Source: an uncultured Halomonas sp.
GTDB lineage: Bacteria; Pseudomonadota; Gammaproteobacteria; Pseudomonadales; Halomonadaceae
Reading direction: 5' to 3'
Assembly (NCBI RefSeq): GCF_946887195.1
Contig: NZ_CAMPKE010000008.1
Span: 120,499 to 184,498, forward strand
Length of the DNA stretch: 64,000 nucleotides
Shown here: positions 54,074 to 64,000 of the stretch, piece after piece
Numbering within the stretch: the stretch's first letter is position 1
Layout of the letters: the number at the start of each line of letters is the position of its first letter
The notes under the pieces: generated by a model
Told to the model about the DNA's origin: nothing
Database searches by the model: none
Seen by the model: the letters and a program-made list of their open reading frames with translations, nothing else
Translations under genes and position numbers: made by a program

Positions 54074-56614
54074 GTGCCCAAGATATTTCGGCTAACCCTC
54101 TTCACGCTCGTGGGCGTGATACTCCTGGTGCTGGCGCTAGCGATGCTATTGGAGTCGCCGTGGGCGAAAGGCTTGCTGGAAAGTCAGGCCAGCCAGCGCC
54201 TGGGCGGTCGGGAGGTCGAGATCGGCACGCTGGATATCGACTGGGGCTGGCCGCTGACGATTCGCCTGGAGGACATCAATGTCGCCAATCCCGAGTGGGC
54301 AAGGCATGAGCGGATGCTCAGCCTGGCGGCGCTGGAGCTGGCCATCGAGCCCGGCGCACTGCTGCACGGCCGAATCGCGATCGCCAGATTGCAACTGGAG
54401 CGTCCGGTCGTCCATCTGGCCAGGCGCGAGGATGGCACCGCCAATTGGTCCGGCCTGATTGCCGATGACAGTGAAGATACCGATGAGGGCGGTGGGGGGA
54501 TCGCCATCGATCTCGATGTCATCAAGGTGGATCAGGCCCGTGTCACCTATTGGGAGCCGACGCTGGACGAAGAGAGCCAATTGACGGGCTCGGTGAGCGT
54601 GATGCTGGACGAAACGCCACGAATCGAGGCGCGAGTGCGCGCCGATCGATTGGACCTCGACCGCTGGGGTATTACCGAACTCGACAGTGCCAAGGAGCGC
54701 GAGGAGGTCGAACAAGAGGTCGAGCAGGTCGTCGAGAACGTCGCCTGGGATCGGCGCTGGGCCGAGCGGCTAGCGTTCTTGAGCGATTACGAAGCGCACG
54801 TGGACGTAGCGGTAGAACGCCTGAGTTACGGCGATACGGTGCTTCACGACGTGGCGCTCATCGGGCGACTTCAGGAGGGTCGTCTGAATGTGCAGCGCCT
54901 GCACGTCGCCCAGGGTGACGGGGAGCTGGCCGTCCAGGGCTGGCTAGGCATACGACCGGAGACGCTGCGCGGCGATATCGATGCCGAACTGATGCAAATC
55001 GATCTGGGCGCCGCACTCGGGCCGCTGGGTTATGGCCAGCTTGGCACGCTGGACGGTCGTCTGCATGTGAAGCTCGATCAAGGCACTCTGGCGCTTGACG
55101 ATACGCAACTCGCCTACCGCGCGCCGGCGCAGGAAGTGACGCTCGATGTGGGCGCCGAAACGGCGGATATCGCTGGCACGTCGGTGTCCGGCGTGCACCT
55201 CGAGGGCAGCGGTTCCTATCGCGATGAGCCTTTTTCCTTCGATCTGGTCGTGGGGCCCTTGCTGGATCTGTACGATCCGCAAACGCCCTATCCGGTACAG
55301 GGTGAGATCGTGGCCGAGGACACGACGTTGATAGTGGACGGCACCATCAAGCAGCCGTTGGAAATAGCGGCGGTGGATGGGAGTTTTCAGCTCTCGGGGC
55401 CCAATCCGGCACGCTTGAACCGCCTGACTGGCCTGAACCTGCCGGCACTGCCGCCTTATCGAATCGAGGGCGAACTGCACGTCGAAGACGATCTGGTGCG
55501 CCTGCTTGGGCTGCGTGGGCGCTTCGGCAACAGCGATGTGAATGGCGACGTGCAGATTCAGTTGGGCGAGCGCCCCATGCTCTGGGCGACACTGGGCTCC
55601 GAGCGGCTCGACCTGGACGATTTCTTGCCCCTGGTGGGTGCCGCCCCCGATACCAGCGGTGGCGATGTGGCGTCGCCCGAGCAGCAGCAGCGCGCTAGGC
55701 AGCAGGATGACCAGGTCGGCATATTTCCTGATCAGCCATGGAACCTACAGGGCCTGCGCGCCATGGACGCCATCGTGAGTTATCGCGCCGACTCCGTCAG
55801 CGCCGACTATCTGCCGCTCAACGACGTACACCTGGAGCTTACGATGGAGGAGGGCGTATTGACACTCGAACCGCTCGATGTCGGCATCGGAGGAGGAGAA
55901 GCGCGTTCGCGGATCAGGCTCGATGCGAGTGGATCGACGCTACGCGGCAATCTCGACGTTTCGCTCAGCCAGGTCAATCTCAAGCCGCTATTGCGCCGCG
56001 CCGAGCTATCCGACGTAGCCGCGGATTCCGCCGGGGTGATCGACGGACATAGCGAGGTGCGTTTCCATGGCGATTCGATGGACGAAGCCATGGCCAATCT
56101 GAGTGGCGCGCTGGAACTGGCAATGTCCGGTGGCCGGCTGGGCGTGGTGGCCGTGGAGGCGCTGGGCCTGGATGTCGGCGAGGCGCTGGTGGCCGCGCTG
56201 GTCGACCCGTCGGATTCGGTGCCGATCGACTGTGCCTATGCCAATTTCCAGGCGGACGATGGCCTGGCGACGCTCGAACAGCTGTTCATCAGCACGGAGG
56301 ATTCCAACATCACCGGCGGCGGCGCCATCGATCTGGATGAAGAGTTCATGACACTGGCCTTCGAAGCGCATCCCAAGGATTTCAGCTTCCTGGCATCGGA
56401 TTCCCCGATCAGTCTGACGGGGCCGCTGAGCGACTTGGGAGTGAGCGTAACGTCCCGGGAGTTGGCGATCCGCGGGGTGCTCTCGGTGATCGGTGCCTTG
56501 CTGGCGCCGCCGCTGGCACTGTTGCCGTGGATCGAGCCGGGCACGGGTGAAAACGTCGGGCCGAGCTGCCAGCAGGTGCTCGAAAAATTCAATTCGCCAG
56601 CCGAACAGGGATAG
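54074..56614 (+). CDS. AsmA-family protein
   Basis: AsmA-like proteins are inner-membrane-anchored with a large periplasmic beta-rich region and are thought to take part in lipid transport or outer-membrane assembly. I place the start at GTG 54074, five bases after GAGGAG, giving 846 residues. The 24 codons upstream are open but look non-coding. A membrane anchor (LTLFTLVGVILLVLALAML, about 6-24) is followed by an AsmA N-terminal domain (about 25-250). The C-terminal AsmA_2 region carries ALELAMSGGRLGVVAVEALG. The substrate is unknown. Confidence 0.85.
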   Translation: MPKIFRLTLFTLVGVILLVLALAMLLESPWAKGLLESQASQRLGGREVEIGTLDIDWGWPLTIRLEDINVANPEWARHERMLSLAALELAIEPGALLHGRIAIARLQLERPVVHLARREDGTANWSGLIADDSEDTDEGGGGIAIDLDVIKVDQARVTYWEPTLDEESQLTGSVSVMLDETPRIEARVRADRLDLDRWGITELDSAKEREEVEQEVEQVVENVAWDRRWAERLAFLSDYEAHVDVAVERLSYGDTVLHDVALIGRLQEGRLNVQRLHVAQGDGELAVQGWLGIRPETLRGDIDAELMQIDLGAALGPLGYGQLGTLDGRLHVKLDQGTLALDDTQLAYRAPAQEVTLDVGAETADIAGTSVSGVHLEGSGSYRDEPFSFDLVVGPLLDLYDPQTPYPVQGEIVAEDTTLIVDGTIKQPLEIAAVDGSFQLSGPNPARLNRLTGLNLPALPPYRIEGELHVEDDLVRLLGLRGRFGNSDVNGDVQIQLGERPMLWATLGSERLDLDDFLPLVGAAPDTSGGDVASPEQQQRARQQDDQVGIFPDQPWNLQGLRAMDAIVSYRADSVSADYLPLNDVHLELTMEEGVLTLEPLDVGIGGGEARSRIRLDASGSTLRGNLDVSLSQVNLKPLLRRAELSDVAADSAGVIDGHSEVRFHGDSMDEAMANLSGALELAMSGGRLGVVAVEALGLDVGEALVAALVDPSDSVPIDCAYANFQADDGLATLEQLFISTEDSNITGGGAIDLDEEFMTLAFEAHPKDFSFLASDSPISLTGPLSDLGVSVTSRELAIRGVLSVIGALLAPPLALLPWIEPGTGENVGPSCQQVLEKFNSPAEQG

Positions 56615-56706
56615 GCGCACCCTGACTCGCGCATGGGTGTGTCTGGTAAGCTGCTCTTTTATCGATTATCCGGTGGCGCTGCCACCTAGCCACCTGGAGC
56701 GACGCC

Positions 56707-57216
56707 TTGGCCACTGCTGCGTTGGAAACTCTCGATACTTTCGCCCTGAGCCAACGTCTCGGTCAGGCCTGCCTGGCGCGGCGAGCCTTCATCACCGCTG
56801 CCGAGTCCTGCACCGGCGGTGGCGTCGCCAGCGCGATCACCGCCGTTGCCGGCAGTTCGGATTACTTCGAAACCGGCTATGTCACCTACGCCAATGCCGC
56901 CAAGACGCGCCTGCTGGGTGTGCCCGCGGCGACACTCGACGCCCATGGCGCGGTCAGTCGCGAGACGGTCATGGCGATGGTCGCGGGCGCCTGTGCCGAG
57001 AGCGGTGCCGATTTGGGGGTGGCGATCAGCGGCGTGGCGGGCCCCGGCGGTGGCAGCGCCGATAAACCGGTGGGCACCGTGTGGCTGGCGTGGGGCGATA
57101 CGACGCATCAGCGCGCCGAGCGTCATCGTTTCGATGGCGATCGCGTGGCGGTTCGCGAAAAAGCGGTGCGCATGGCGCTCGAGGGCTTGATTCTCCGGCT
57201 CGAGGACCAAGATTGA
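56707..57216 (+). CDS. pncC: Nicotinamide-nucleotide amidohydrolase PncC (CinA C-terminal domain)
   Basis: PncC deamidates nicotinamide mononucleotide in NAD salvage. The 169-residue protein is the stand-alone C-terminal domain of CinA, without the COG1058 half. The active-site Ser/Thr region is TAAESCTGGGVASAIT, with GVAGPGGGSADKPVGTVW near the end. The start is TTG at 56707, with GGAG eight bases upstream. It lies directly before recA, its common partner. Confidence 0.92.
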   Translation: MATAALETLDTFALSQRLGQACLARRAFITAAESCTGGGVASAITAVAGSSDYFETGYVTYANAAKTRLLGVPAATLDAHGAVSRETVMAMVAGACAESGADLGVAISGVAGPGGGSADKPVGTVWLAWGDTTHQRAERHRFDGDRVAVREKAVRMALEGLILRLEDQD

Positions 57217-57274
57217 CGTTGCCATGCATTTAACCGCTACGGGGAGTAGGCGCACGGCGTTTTTTTCGTCATAA

Positions 57275-57294
57275 TACTGTGCAGCCATACAGTA
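57275..57294 (+). promoter_or_regulatory. LexA (SOS) box of recA
   Basis: TACTGT-N8-ACAGTA is a perfect inverted repeat containing the LexA consensus CTGT-N8-ACAG, about 117 bases before recA. A TATGAT -10-like element (57293-57298) overlaps its right end, so bound LexA would block the promoter. Confidence 0.9.
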
Positions 57295-57411
57295 TGATTT
57301 GCTGCAACGGCAGCAATGGATGGATAGGAATGAATAGCGCCAGCCGATGCTGGCGATGCGAGCCCGAACCGGGCATCGCGGCAACCTTCACCTGCTTATC
57401 AGGAGACGTTC

Positions 57412-58473
57412 ATGGCACAGGACGACAATCGCTCCAAGGCGCTAAGTGCGGCGCTCTCGCAGATCGAGCGCCAGTTCGGCAAGGGCACCGTGATGCGTCT
57501 GGGCGATACGCCGCGCGTCACCATGCCGTCGGTATCGACCGGCTCACTGGGGCTGGATATCGCCCTCGGCATCGGCGGCCTACCGCTGGGTCGGGTAACC
57601 GAAATTTTCGGCCCCGAGTCCTCGGGCAAGACCACGCTGACACTGTCGGTCATCGCCCAGGCGCAGAAGCAGGGCAAGACCTGCGCCTTCATCGATGCCG
57701 AGCACGCGCTGGATCCCAGCTACGCCGAGAAGCTCGGGGTCAATCTCGACGACCTGCTGGTTTCGCAGCCGGATACCGGCGAGCAGGCACTGGAAATCTG
57801 CGACATGCTGGTGCGCTCCGGCGGCGTCGACGTGATCGTCATCGACTCGGTGGCGGCACTCACCCCGCGTGCCGAAATCGAAGGCGAAATGGGCGACTCC
57901 CATGTCGGCCTGCAGGCACGCCTGATGTCCCAGGCGCTACGCAAGATCACCGGCAACATCAAGAACGCCAACTGCATGGTGGTGTTCATCAACCAGATCC
58001 GCATGAAGATCGGCGTGATGTTCGGCAGCCCCGAAACCACCACCGGCGGTAACGCGCTCAAGTTCTACTCCAGCGTGCGCCTGGACATTCGCCGCACCGG
58101 CTCGGTCAAGCAGGGCGACGAAGTCACCGGTAACGAGACCCGGGTCAAGGTCGTCAAGAACAAGGTGGCGCCGCCGTTCCGCCAGGCCGAGTTCCAGATT
58201 CTCTATGGCAAGGGTATCTATCATGCCGGCGAAGTCATCGATCTGGGCGTGCAGTGCAAGCTGGTCGATAAGGCCGGTGCCTGGTACAGCTACCAGGGCA
58301 ACAAGATCGGCCAGGGCAAGGCCAATGCCGCTCAGTTCCTCGAGGACAATCCCGCGGTCATGGATGAGATCGAGACCAATATCCGCGCCCAGCTACTGAG
58401 CCCGCCGGAACCCAAGGGCCAGGAAGCCGAGCCGGAAGCGGCGACCGAAGACAACGAGGATGGCCTGCTGTAA
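57412..58473 (+). CDS. recA: Recombinase RecA
   Basis: RecA forms filaments on single-stranded DNA, catalyses strand exchange and triggers LexA self-cleavage. The protein has 353 residues (E. coli 353). Walker A is [13 protein letters not shown]; the L2 region contains [20 protein letters not shown]; the C-terminal tail is acidic ([16 protein letters not shown]). CAGGAGA precedes the ATG. recX follows after 3 bp. Confidence 0.99.
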   Translation: MAQDDNRSKALSAALSQIERQFGKGTVMRLGDTPRVTMPSVSTGSLGLDIALGIGGLPLGRVTEIFGPESSGKTTLTLSVIAQAQKQGKTCAFIDAEHALDPSYAEKLGVNLDDLLVSQPDTGEQALEICDMLVRSGGVDVIVIDSVAALTPRAEIEGEMGDSHVGLQARLMSQALRKITGNIKNANCMVVFINQIRMKIGVMFGSPETTTGGNALKFYSSVRLDIRRTGSVKQGDEVTGNETRVKVVKNKVAPPFRQAEFQILYGKGIYHAGEVIDLGVQCKLVDKAGAWYSYQGNKIGQGKANAAQFLEDNPAVMDEIETNIRAQLLSPPEPKGQEAEPEAATEDNEDGLL

Positions 58474-58476
58474 GCC

Positions 58477-58962
58477 ATGGTCGGCTCTAGTGCGAGTGAG
58501 AGCACGCCTCGAGACGATGCCATTCGCCTGCTGGCTCGGCGCGAGTATTCCCGCGCCGAGTTGCAGGCGCGTCTGGCCGGCAAGGGACATGCCGATACCC
58601 TCATTGGCGAGACGTTGGATGCGCTAGCCGAGGAGGGCCTGCAATCCGATACGCGTTTCGCCGATATTTTCGTCCGCTCGCGCATTGCGCGCGGGCAGGG
58701 GCCGATCAAGATTCGCGCCGAACTTGGCGATCGCGGCATCGATCGCGAGTTGACCCGAGCGGCACTCGACGATGCCCAGCATGCTGGCGAGGCCGACTGG
58801 TTCGCCCTCGCTTGCGACACCCTCGCCAAACGCTTCGGCGACCCTGGCAGCACTCCCCGCGAGCGTGCCCGCCGCGAACGCTTTCTGGCCGGACGCGGTT
58901 TCGACTTCGATCAGGTTCGTCACGCCCTCTCCCACGCCTGGGATGCAGATCTGGAACAATAG
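58477..58962 (+). CDS. recX: Regulatory protein RecX
   Basis: RecX binds RecA filaments and limits their extension and activity. The 161-residue protein is made of three-helix repeats, with DAIRLLARREYSRAELQARL at the start, RFADIFVRSRIARGQGP in the middle, and a final RRERFLAGRGFDFDQVRHAL. Its position three bases after recA supports the call. Confidence 0.93.
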   Translation: MVGSSASESTPRDDAIRLLARREYSRAELQARLAGKGHADTLIGETLDALAEEGLQSDTRFADIFVRSRIARGQGPIKIRAELGDRGIDRELTRAALDDAQHAGEADWFALACDTLAKRFGDPGSTPRERARRERFLAGRGFDFDQVRHALSHAWDADLEQ

Positions 58963-59133
58963 CCAAGCTCGACCCTCTCTCGTTTATTTCTTGACAACTG
59001 CGTTATACTAGTGCGCTTTGCGACGGCCCCGGGTGGCGCCTTTTCGTGGTTTGCCGAACCATCGATTGCCCCGAATTCGGAACCAACGACCGCCTGCCCG
59101 CAGCGCTCAAATGCTTGATATCACGGGTTTTCT

Positions 59134-61743
<2,610 letters not shown>

Positions 61744-61753
61744 ATTAACGAAG

Positions 61754-61780
61754 GCCGGGCGATCGTCGCCCGGCTTTTTT
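61754..61780 (+). terminator. Intrinsic terminator of alaS
   Basis: GCCGGGCG (61754-61761) pairs with CGCCCGGC (61767-61774), with a five-base loop, followed by six T residues. Confidence 0.92.
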
Positions 61781-61825
61781 ACGACGATACCTTTCACTCA
61801 CCAACTCACACGGATACGCAAAAAT

Positions 61826-63076
61826 ATGGCGCTATACGTACAGAAGTTTGGCGGGACATCGGTGGGCTCGGTGGAGCGCATCAAGGCCGTGGCCGATAAG
61901 GTCAAGCGGTTTCGCGACGACGGCCATCAGGTCGTGGTGGTCGTTTCGGCCATGAGCGGCGAGACCAACCGCCTGATCGAGATGGCCGGGCTGATCAACG
62001 ATGAGCCCACCCCACGCGAGATGGACATGCTGGTCTCCACCGGCGAGCAGGTCACCTGTTCGCTACTGGCCATGGCGCTGCACAAACTGGGTGTGGCGGC
62101 GACCTCCTATACCGGTGGCCAGGTCGGTATCCAGACCGACAGCGCGCACACCAAGGCGCGCATCCAGCGGATCGAGACCGATGAGATTCGTGACGATCTC
62201 GACGATGGTCAGGTCGTCGTGGTCGCCGGTTTCCAGGGCGTCGACGAAGAGGGCAATATCACGACGCTGGGCCGCGGCGGATCGGACACCACCGGTGTGG
62301 CGCTGGCCGCGGCGCTGCAAGCCGACGAATGCCAGATTTATACCGATGTCGATGGCGTCTATACCACCGACCCGCGCGTATGTACCAAAGCGAGGCGTCT
62401 GGAGAGCATTACCGTCGAGGAGATGCTCGAGCTGGCCAGCCTGGGTTCCAAGGTGTTGCAGATCCGCGCCGTGGAGTTCGCCGGCAAGTACAATGTTCCC
62501 CTGCGTGTGCTGTCCAGTTTCGAGGACGGCCCGGGTACCCTGATCGTCGCTGACTCAGATGAAGAAGAGGATTCCATGGAAGAGCCGCTGATTTCCGGTA
62601 TCGCCTTTACCGCCAACGAAGCCAAGTTCACCCTGCTCAACACGCCCGATGTGCCGGGTGTGGCCTCGCGCATTCTGGGCCCGATCGCCGACGCCAACAT
62701 CGAGGTCGACATGATCGTGCAGAACGTGGCGCCGGCCGGCGATTACACCGACTTCACCTTCACCGTCGCCAAGGGCGATTACAAGCAGACCATGAAGATC
62801 CTTAAGGAGCAGGTGATTCCCGATCTCGGTGGTGGCGATTTGCGTGGCGACGATAATATTGCCAAGGTTTCGTTGGTGGGTGTAGGCATGCGTTCACATG
62901 CTGGCGTAGCCTCGAAGATGTTTCGCACGCTAGCCGAGGAAAGCATCAATATCCGCATGGTTTCGACCTCCGAAATCAAGATATCGGTGGTGATCGACGA
63001 GAAGCAGATGGAGCTCGCGGTACGCTCGCTGCACAAGGCCTTCGGCCTCGATAAGGATAGCGTGGAAAGCGAATGA
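61826..63076 (+). CDS. lysC: Aspartokinase, alpha subunit/full length
   Basis: LysC phosphorylates aspartate, the entry to Lys, Thr and Met synthesis (and ectoine in halophiles). The 416-residue protein starts ALYVQKFGGTSVGSVERI, with the kinase domain to about 245 and two C-terminal ACT domains that bind feedback inhibitors. This is the monofunctional alpha2beta2-type enzyme of Pseudomonas and Corynebacterium rather than the longer E. coli LysC. Its ribosome binding site is poor. The frame is open 78 codons upstream only as a shadow of alaS. No ectoine genes are in the window. Confidence 0.96.
   Translation: MALYVQKFGGTSVGSVERIKAVADKVKRFRDDGHQVVVVVSAMSGETNRLIEMAGLINDEPTPREMDMLVSTGEQVTCSLLAMALHKLGVAATSYTGGQVGIQTDSAHTKARIQRIETDEIRDDLDDGQVVVVAGFQGVDEEGNITTLGRGGSDTTGVALAAALQADECQIYTDVDGVYTTDPRVCTKARRLESITVEEMLELASLGSKVLQIRAVEFAGKYNVPLRVLSSFEDGPGTLIVADSDEEEDSMEEPLISGIAFTANEAKFTLLNTPDVPGVASRILGPIADANIEVDMIVQNVAPAGDYTDFTFTVAKGDYKQTMKILKEQVIPDLGGGDLRGDDNIAKVSLVGVGMRSHAGVASKMFRTLAEESINIRMVSTSEIKISVVIDEKQMELAVRSLHKAFGLDKDSVESE
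62576..63076 (+). CDS. lysC: Aspartokinase beta subunit from an internal in-frame start
   Basis: An internal ATG at 62576 (codon 251 of lysC) follows GAAGAAGAGG by about five bases, a better ribosome binding site than that of lysC itself. It would yield 166 residues, starting MEEPLISGIAFTANEAKF and covering only the two regulatory ACT domains. Corynebacterium and Bacillus make such beta subunits from the same gene, and the Corynebacterium beta subunit also begins MEE. That this start is used here is inferred. Confidence 0.6.
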   Translation: MEEPLISGIAFTANEAKFTLLNTPDVPGVASRILGPIADANIEVDMIVQNVAPAGDYTDFTFTVAKGDYKQTMKILKEQVIPDLGGGDLRGDDNIAKVSLVGVGMRSHAGVASKMFRTLAEESINIRMVSTSEIKISVVIDEKQMELAVRSLHKAFGLDKDSVESE

Positions 63077-63123
63077 AGATACATTTTCATCGATGCGTTC
63101 TACGCTGGGAGTGTAAGGATACC

Positions 63124-63145
63124 GAAAGGCCTCTTTAGGCCTTTC
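63124..63145 (+). terminator. Hairpin after lysC
   Basis: GAAAGGCCT (63124-63132) pairs perfectly with AGGCCTTTC (63137-63145), loop CTTT. The following ATTCAACG is poor in T, so termination may be partial and some transcripts could continue into csrA. Confidence 0.5.
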
Positions 63146-63155
63146 ATTCAACGAA

Positions 63156-63173
63156 GCTATAACGCGTTATAGC
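63156..63173. promoter_or_regulatory. 18-bp perfect palindrome upstream of csrA
   Basis: GCTATAACGCGTTATAGC is a perfect inverted repeat about 100 bases before the csrA start and 10 bases after the lysC hairpin. It has no T-run and is symmetrical on both strands, which fits a dimeric repressor operator better than a terminator. Confidence 0.45.
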
Positions 63174-63271
63174 CCAATGGAGTTGGCCTCTGACCAGCGC
63201 ATGGCGCATAATCGGTGCGCACTGCCTGAAGCCCGCATGTCGTTGGAAGAAGTCTGAAAGGAGATCAGCAA

Positions 63272-63472
63272 ATGCTCATCCTGACCCGCCGTGTCGGCGA
63301 GACATTGATGATCGGTGACGATGTCACCGTGACCGTACTGGGGGTAAAAGGCAACCAGGTGCGTATTGGTGTCAATGCGCCGAGGGATGTCGCCGTCCAT
63401 CGCGAAGAGATCTATCAGCGTATTCAGCGTGAGAAAGTCGACGGTGAAGGGGATTCGGGAGCAGGGCGATAG
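63272..63472 (+). CDS. csrA: Carbon storage regulator CsrA/RsmA
   Basis: CsrA is a dimeric RNA-binding protein that controls translation and stability of many mRNAs by binding GGA motifs. The 66-residue protein starts [18 protein letters not shown] and includes the RNA-contact residues in [19 protein letters not shown] strong AAGGAGA site precedes the ATG. The alaS-lysC-csrA-tRNA-Ser-tRNA-Arg order is the same as around Pseudomonas rsmA. Confidence 0.98.
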   Translation: MLILTRRVGETLMIGDDVTVTVLGVKGNQVRIGVNAPRDVAVHREEIYQRIQREKVDGEGDSGAGR

Positions 63473-63540
63473 CCATAAAATCTTGTCCAAGGGTGGACAA
63501 GAAGTAGTGAAATCGGTAACCTACGCGCCGTGTCGCTAAG

Positions 63541-63633
63541 GGAGAGGTGGCCGAGTGGCTGAAGGCGCTCCCCTGCTAAGGGAGTATAGGGTTTATAGCC
63601 CTATCGAGGGTTCGAATCCCTCTCTCTCCGCCA
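63541..63633 (+). tRNA. tRNA-Ser(GCT)
   Basis: The 93-base sequence folds into a class II tRNA with the long variable arm of serine tRNAs. The acceptor GGAGAGG pairs with the 3' CTCTCC region, the anticodon GCT is at 63575-63577 within CCCCTGCTAAGGG, the T loop is GGGTTCGAATCCC, and CCA is encoded at 63631-63633. It reads AGC and AGT (AGU) codons. Confidence 0.97.
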
Positions 63634-63697
63634 TTTAACGCTTGCGTCTAGCGAAGATGCCGTGAATGGATAGCGCATGCGTGATACTCGTGAAGAT

Positions 63698-63774
63698 GCG
63701 CCCGTAGCTCAGCTGGATAGAGTACCTGACTACGAATCAGGTGGTCGGAGGTTCGAATCCTCCCGGGCGCGCCA
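63698..63774 (+). tRNA. tRNA-Arg(ACG), copy 1
   Basis: The 77-base cloverleaf starts GCGCCCGTAGCTCAGC. The anticodon ACG is at 63732-63734 (A becomes inosine in the mature tRNA and reads CGU, CGC and CGA). The T arm is GGAGGTTCGAATCCTCC, and the encoded CCA is at 63772-63774. Confidence 0.98.
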
Positions 63775-63945
63775 TCTCTTGCGATTGGCGCATTCGATAG
63801 CGCCTAGTGGTAATTCGCTCGCCGAACCGAAAGGATCGGACTGGAAACAACGGCTCTTCTAGCATCGTTCGCTGCGTTATCGTGGCGATATGGACCGTTA
63901 CTTCCACTGTGTTTTAAATCGCTTTTCAAAGCTGCTTTCAAAAGA

Positions 63946-64000
63946 GCGCCCGTAGCTCAGCTGGATAGAGTACCTGACTACGAATCAGGTGGTCGGAGGT
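63946..64000 (+). tRNA. tRNA-Arg(ACG), copy 2 (3' truncated by the window)
   Basis: The 55 visible bases are identical to the first 55 bases of copy 1, with anticodon ACG at 63980-63982. The rest lies beyond the window. The 171-bp spacer between the copies shows no gene. Confidence 0.95.

Noticed and set aside
58991..59009. Perfect TTGACA and TATACT upstream of alaS
   Set aside because: Only seven bases separate them, far short of the 16-18 needed, so they are not one promoter. TATACT alone may be a -10 with a poor -35.

Overview
The window is about 64 kb of a GC-rich gammaproteobacterial chromosome made almost entirely of housekeeping genes. Gene order closely follows Pseudomonas in several blocks: priA-argS-ftsN-like-hslVU, pilMNOPQ-aroKB-gltBD, pyrG-kdsA-eno, mutS/pncC-recA-recX, and alaS-lysC-csrA-tRNA. 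There are differences: no trxA next to rho, no hisI next to hisE, and no pha genes beside ubiE. These differences, the DUF481 outer-membrane protein and the style of the intergenic repeats make a halophilic relative (Halomonadaceae, Halomonas/Salinicola-like) my best guess. That assignment is inference. I see no insertion sequence, prophage, CRISPR array or plasmid gene.

Layout. 1-9.3 kb: end of accA, tilS, ppx, rho, then ubiD-fre-folM and a 41-residue membrane peptide. 9.3-10.9 kb: a DAHP synthase gene with an elaborate leader. 10.9-14.3 kb: hemB-ppk (minus strand). 14.4-15.1 kb: elbB. 15.2-20.2 kb: the minus-strand operon ubiE-ubiJ-ubiB-hisE-tatA-tatB-tatC. 20.4-27.6 kb: DUF971 gene, hslVU, an FtsN-like gene, argS and priA (minus strand). 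27.8-29.5 kb: rpmE and malic enzyme. 29.6-33.0 kb: DUF481 gene and mrcA. 33.3-39.8 kb: pilMNOPQ-aroK-aroB, overlapping throughout. 40.0-45.9 kb: gltBD. 46.0-50.7 kb: a cupin gene, then pyrG-kdsA-eno. 50.7-53.8 kb: fdxA and mutS. 54.1-58.9 kb: an AsmA-like gene, pncC, recA and recX. 59.1-64.0 kb: alaS, lysC, csrA, tRNA-Ser and two tRNA-Arg, the last cut by the window end.

The most interesting region is 9371-9851, upstream of the DAHP synthase gene. Two short open reading frames there carry runs of Trp, Tyr and Phe codons and share a GYW..FSV-like core. The first is followed by segments that can form the mutually exclusive 1:2, 2:3 and 3:4 pairings of a classical attenuator, ending in a strong intrinsic terminator. 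The second ends inside the DAHP synthase start codon (ATGA). Together they look like a two-stage, aromatic-amino-acid-sensing switch at the entry to the shikimate pathway, whose later enzymes AroK and AroB are also encoded in this window.

The second theme is non-coding palindromic repeats. Family A (three copies, about 907, 5703 and 46603) starts 23-27 nt after a stop codon in the same orientation, and its stem arms differ between copies but remain complementary. Family B (two copies, 3856 and 20190) has 17-nt inverted ends and starts exactly 30 nt upstream of the start codons of ppx and ubiE. A third structured element (5905-6012) sits upstream of ubiD. Other regulatory sites include a LexA box at recA, a sigma-32-like promoter and 5' stem-loop at hslVU, good sigma-70 promoters at rpmE, gltB and pyrG, a folded gltB leader and an 18-bp palindrome before csrA.
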